Assembly: GCA_004145215.1 (NCBI GenBank) | Contig: SEAL01000004.1 | Location: forward strand, 1 to 32,650 | Length of the DNA stretch: 32,650 bases | Reading direction: 5' to 3' | From: Chloroflexota bacterium | GTDB lineage: Bacteria > Patescibacteriota > Saccharimonadia > Saccharimonadales > Saccharimonadaceae | Shown here: positions 32,199 through 32,650 of the stretch, piece by piece | Layout: every line of letters begins with the position of its first letter | How positions within the stretch are numbered: the first letter of the stretch is position 1 | Notes under the pieces: generated by a model | Databases searched by the model: none | What the model was told of the DNA's origin: nothing | Seen by the model: only the letters and a program-made list of their open reading frames with translations | Program-made: the position numbers and the translations under genes

Positions 32199-32650
32199 GT
32201 CTTCATGACGTTTTGAGCCTGCTTGTTTTGTGGAGTGTAGCCCGTATCGTTTACTCCGCCGGCATTGGGGTTGGTTGACCAGTCCCAGAGCGCAACGCCG
32301 CGCATATAAGAGCTTGATCCCCAGTATGAAAATAGTGCTTCATAGGCACGCGCCTGCAGGCCTTGGTTAACGCCGCCTGGATTTTCATACCCTGTTCCCG
32401 GGTCACCAAGTCCATTGTTGCCAGAAACGTAGCCAACTTCAGTAAATGTCAGTGGTTTATTGTATCTCGCAGCAAGTCCTCGAAGTTGGTTGGTGTCAAT
32501 TTGAGACCAACGGCTTTTCATGTTGTCGACACTGGATGAGGCGTCGCCCATAGAATAGTAGGCGGAAATGCCGATCACATCGAGATAGCCCCAGAATTCA
32601 AGCGCTTGATCATCGCCCATGTAATCGCTACGCTGCGCACCGTAAATGAG
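32150..32650 (-). CDS. Glycoside hydrolase-like TIM-barrel domain, partial (5' end outside window)
   Basis: The frame is open to the right edge, so the ATG at 32620 is internal. Visible residues form the last strands of a TIM barrel: FWGYLDVIGISAYY, KPLTFTEVGYVSG with the likely catalytic Glu in FTEVGY, and a final GVALWDWSTNPNAGG before FTANGTATTPPP. The pattern resembles GH113-type beta-mannanase-like enzymes, but other barrel families (for example GH5 or GH53) share it. The frame shifts at about 32165 into the downstream Ig-like half. Expected to be exported, since the rest of the protein is linker and beta domains. Substrate unknown. Confidence 0.7.
   Translation of the reverse strand, partial: LIYGAQRSDYMGDDQALEFWGYLDVIGISAYYSMGDASSSVDNMKSRWSQIDTNQLRGLAARYNKPLTFTEVGYVSGNNGLGDPGTGYENPGGVNQGLQARAYEALFSYWGSSSYMRGVALWDWSTNPNAGGVNDTGYTPQNKQAQNVMKTWFTANGTATTPPPQR

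Noticed and set aside
1-32650. Alternative genetic code (UGA as glycine)
   Set aside because: TGA ends the photolyase, DUF2079 and DUF2945 genes at the expected protein ends.
1-32650. CRISPR arrays, insertion sequences, integrases
   Set aside because: No regularly spaced repeats and no transposase or recombinase motifs were found; the only long repeats are the palindromes and protein-level duplications listed.

Overview
The window looks like a chromosomal origin region from a candidate phyla radiation bacterium, most likely a free-living Candidatus Saccharibacteria (TM7) member. The evidence is the replication core (dnaA, dnaN, recF on the minus strand; rpmH, rnpA, yidC and a jag-type khpB on the plus strand), DnaA boxes on both sides of dnaA, a VirB4-type secretion ATPase followed by large wall-hydrolase proteins, and TGA used as an ordinary stop, which argues against the recoded Gracilibacteria/SR1 lineages. 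The taxonomic call is inference from gene content; no marker search was run.

Layout. 1-11867 (+): the 3' end of a VirB4-like ATPase, then two tandem, diverged copies of a type IV secretion/wall-remodelling module. Each copy has a membrane protein ending in an M23 (LytM) domain, a secreted phage-tail-type lysozyme with a second peptidase-like domain, and a single-pass PEGA-like protein. The second enzyme domain differs: M15-like in copy 1, NlpC/P60-like in copy 2. 11864-16580: recF, dnaN, dnaA (-), then rpmH and rnpA (+), with a two-part oriC. 16627-19464 (+): yidC, khpB and a DUF2079 membrane protein. 19467-21554 (-): a GT4 and a GtrB-like GT2 glycosyltransferase. 21602-26502: a light-related block with an FeS-BCP-family photolyase homologue that lacks the cluster cysteines, a DUF2945 protein, a second photolyase, a 2H phosphoesterase, and a LOV histidine kinase split by an internal deletion. 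26569-27816: a type IV pilin-like protein and a secreted helical protein. 28162-32650: a surface-protein region with a 48-bp perfect palindrome, a frameshifted two-repeat secreted protein, a possible short RNA, a protein of ten Ig-like repeats without a normal start codon, and a frameshifted glycoside-hydrolase-like protein cut by the window edge.

How it fits together: the left part probably builds and opens the wall for a secretion or conjugation-like channel. The middle replicates the chromosome and inserts membrane proteins. The right part handles surface sugars, light damage and surface adhesion. Several genes appear to have a -10 hexamer only 6-11 nt before the start codon and no Shine-Dalgarno, suggesting leaderless mRNAs. 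The least explained part is 28.2-31.5 kb, where two divergent-looking cell-surface ORFs both lack ATG/GTG starts next to similar inverted sequences. Four reading-frame breaks and one missing start occur in the window; assembly indels are the main competing explanation and must be excluded first.
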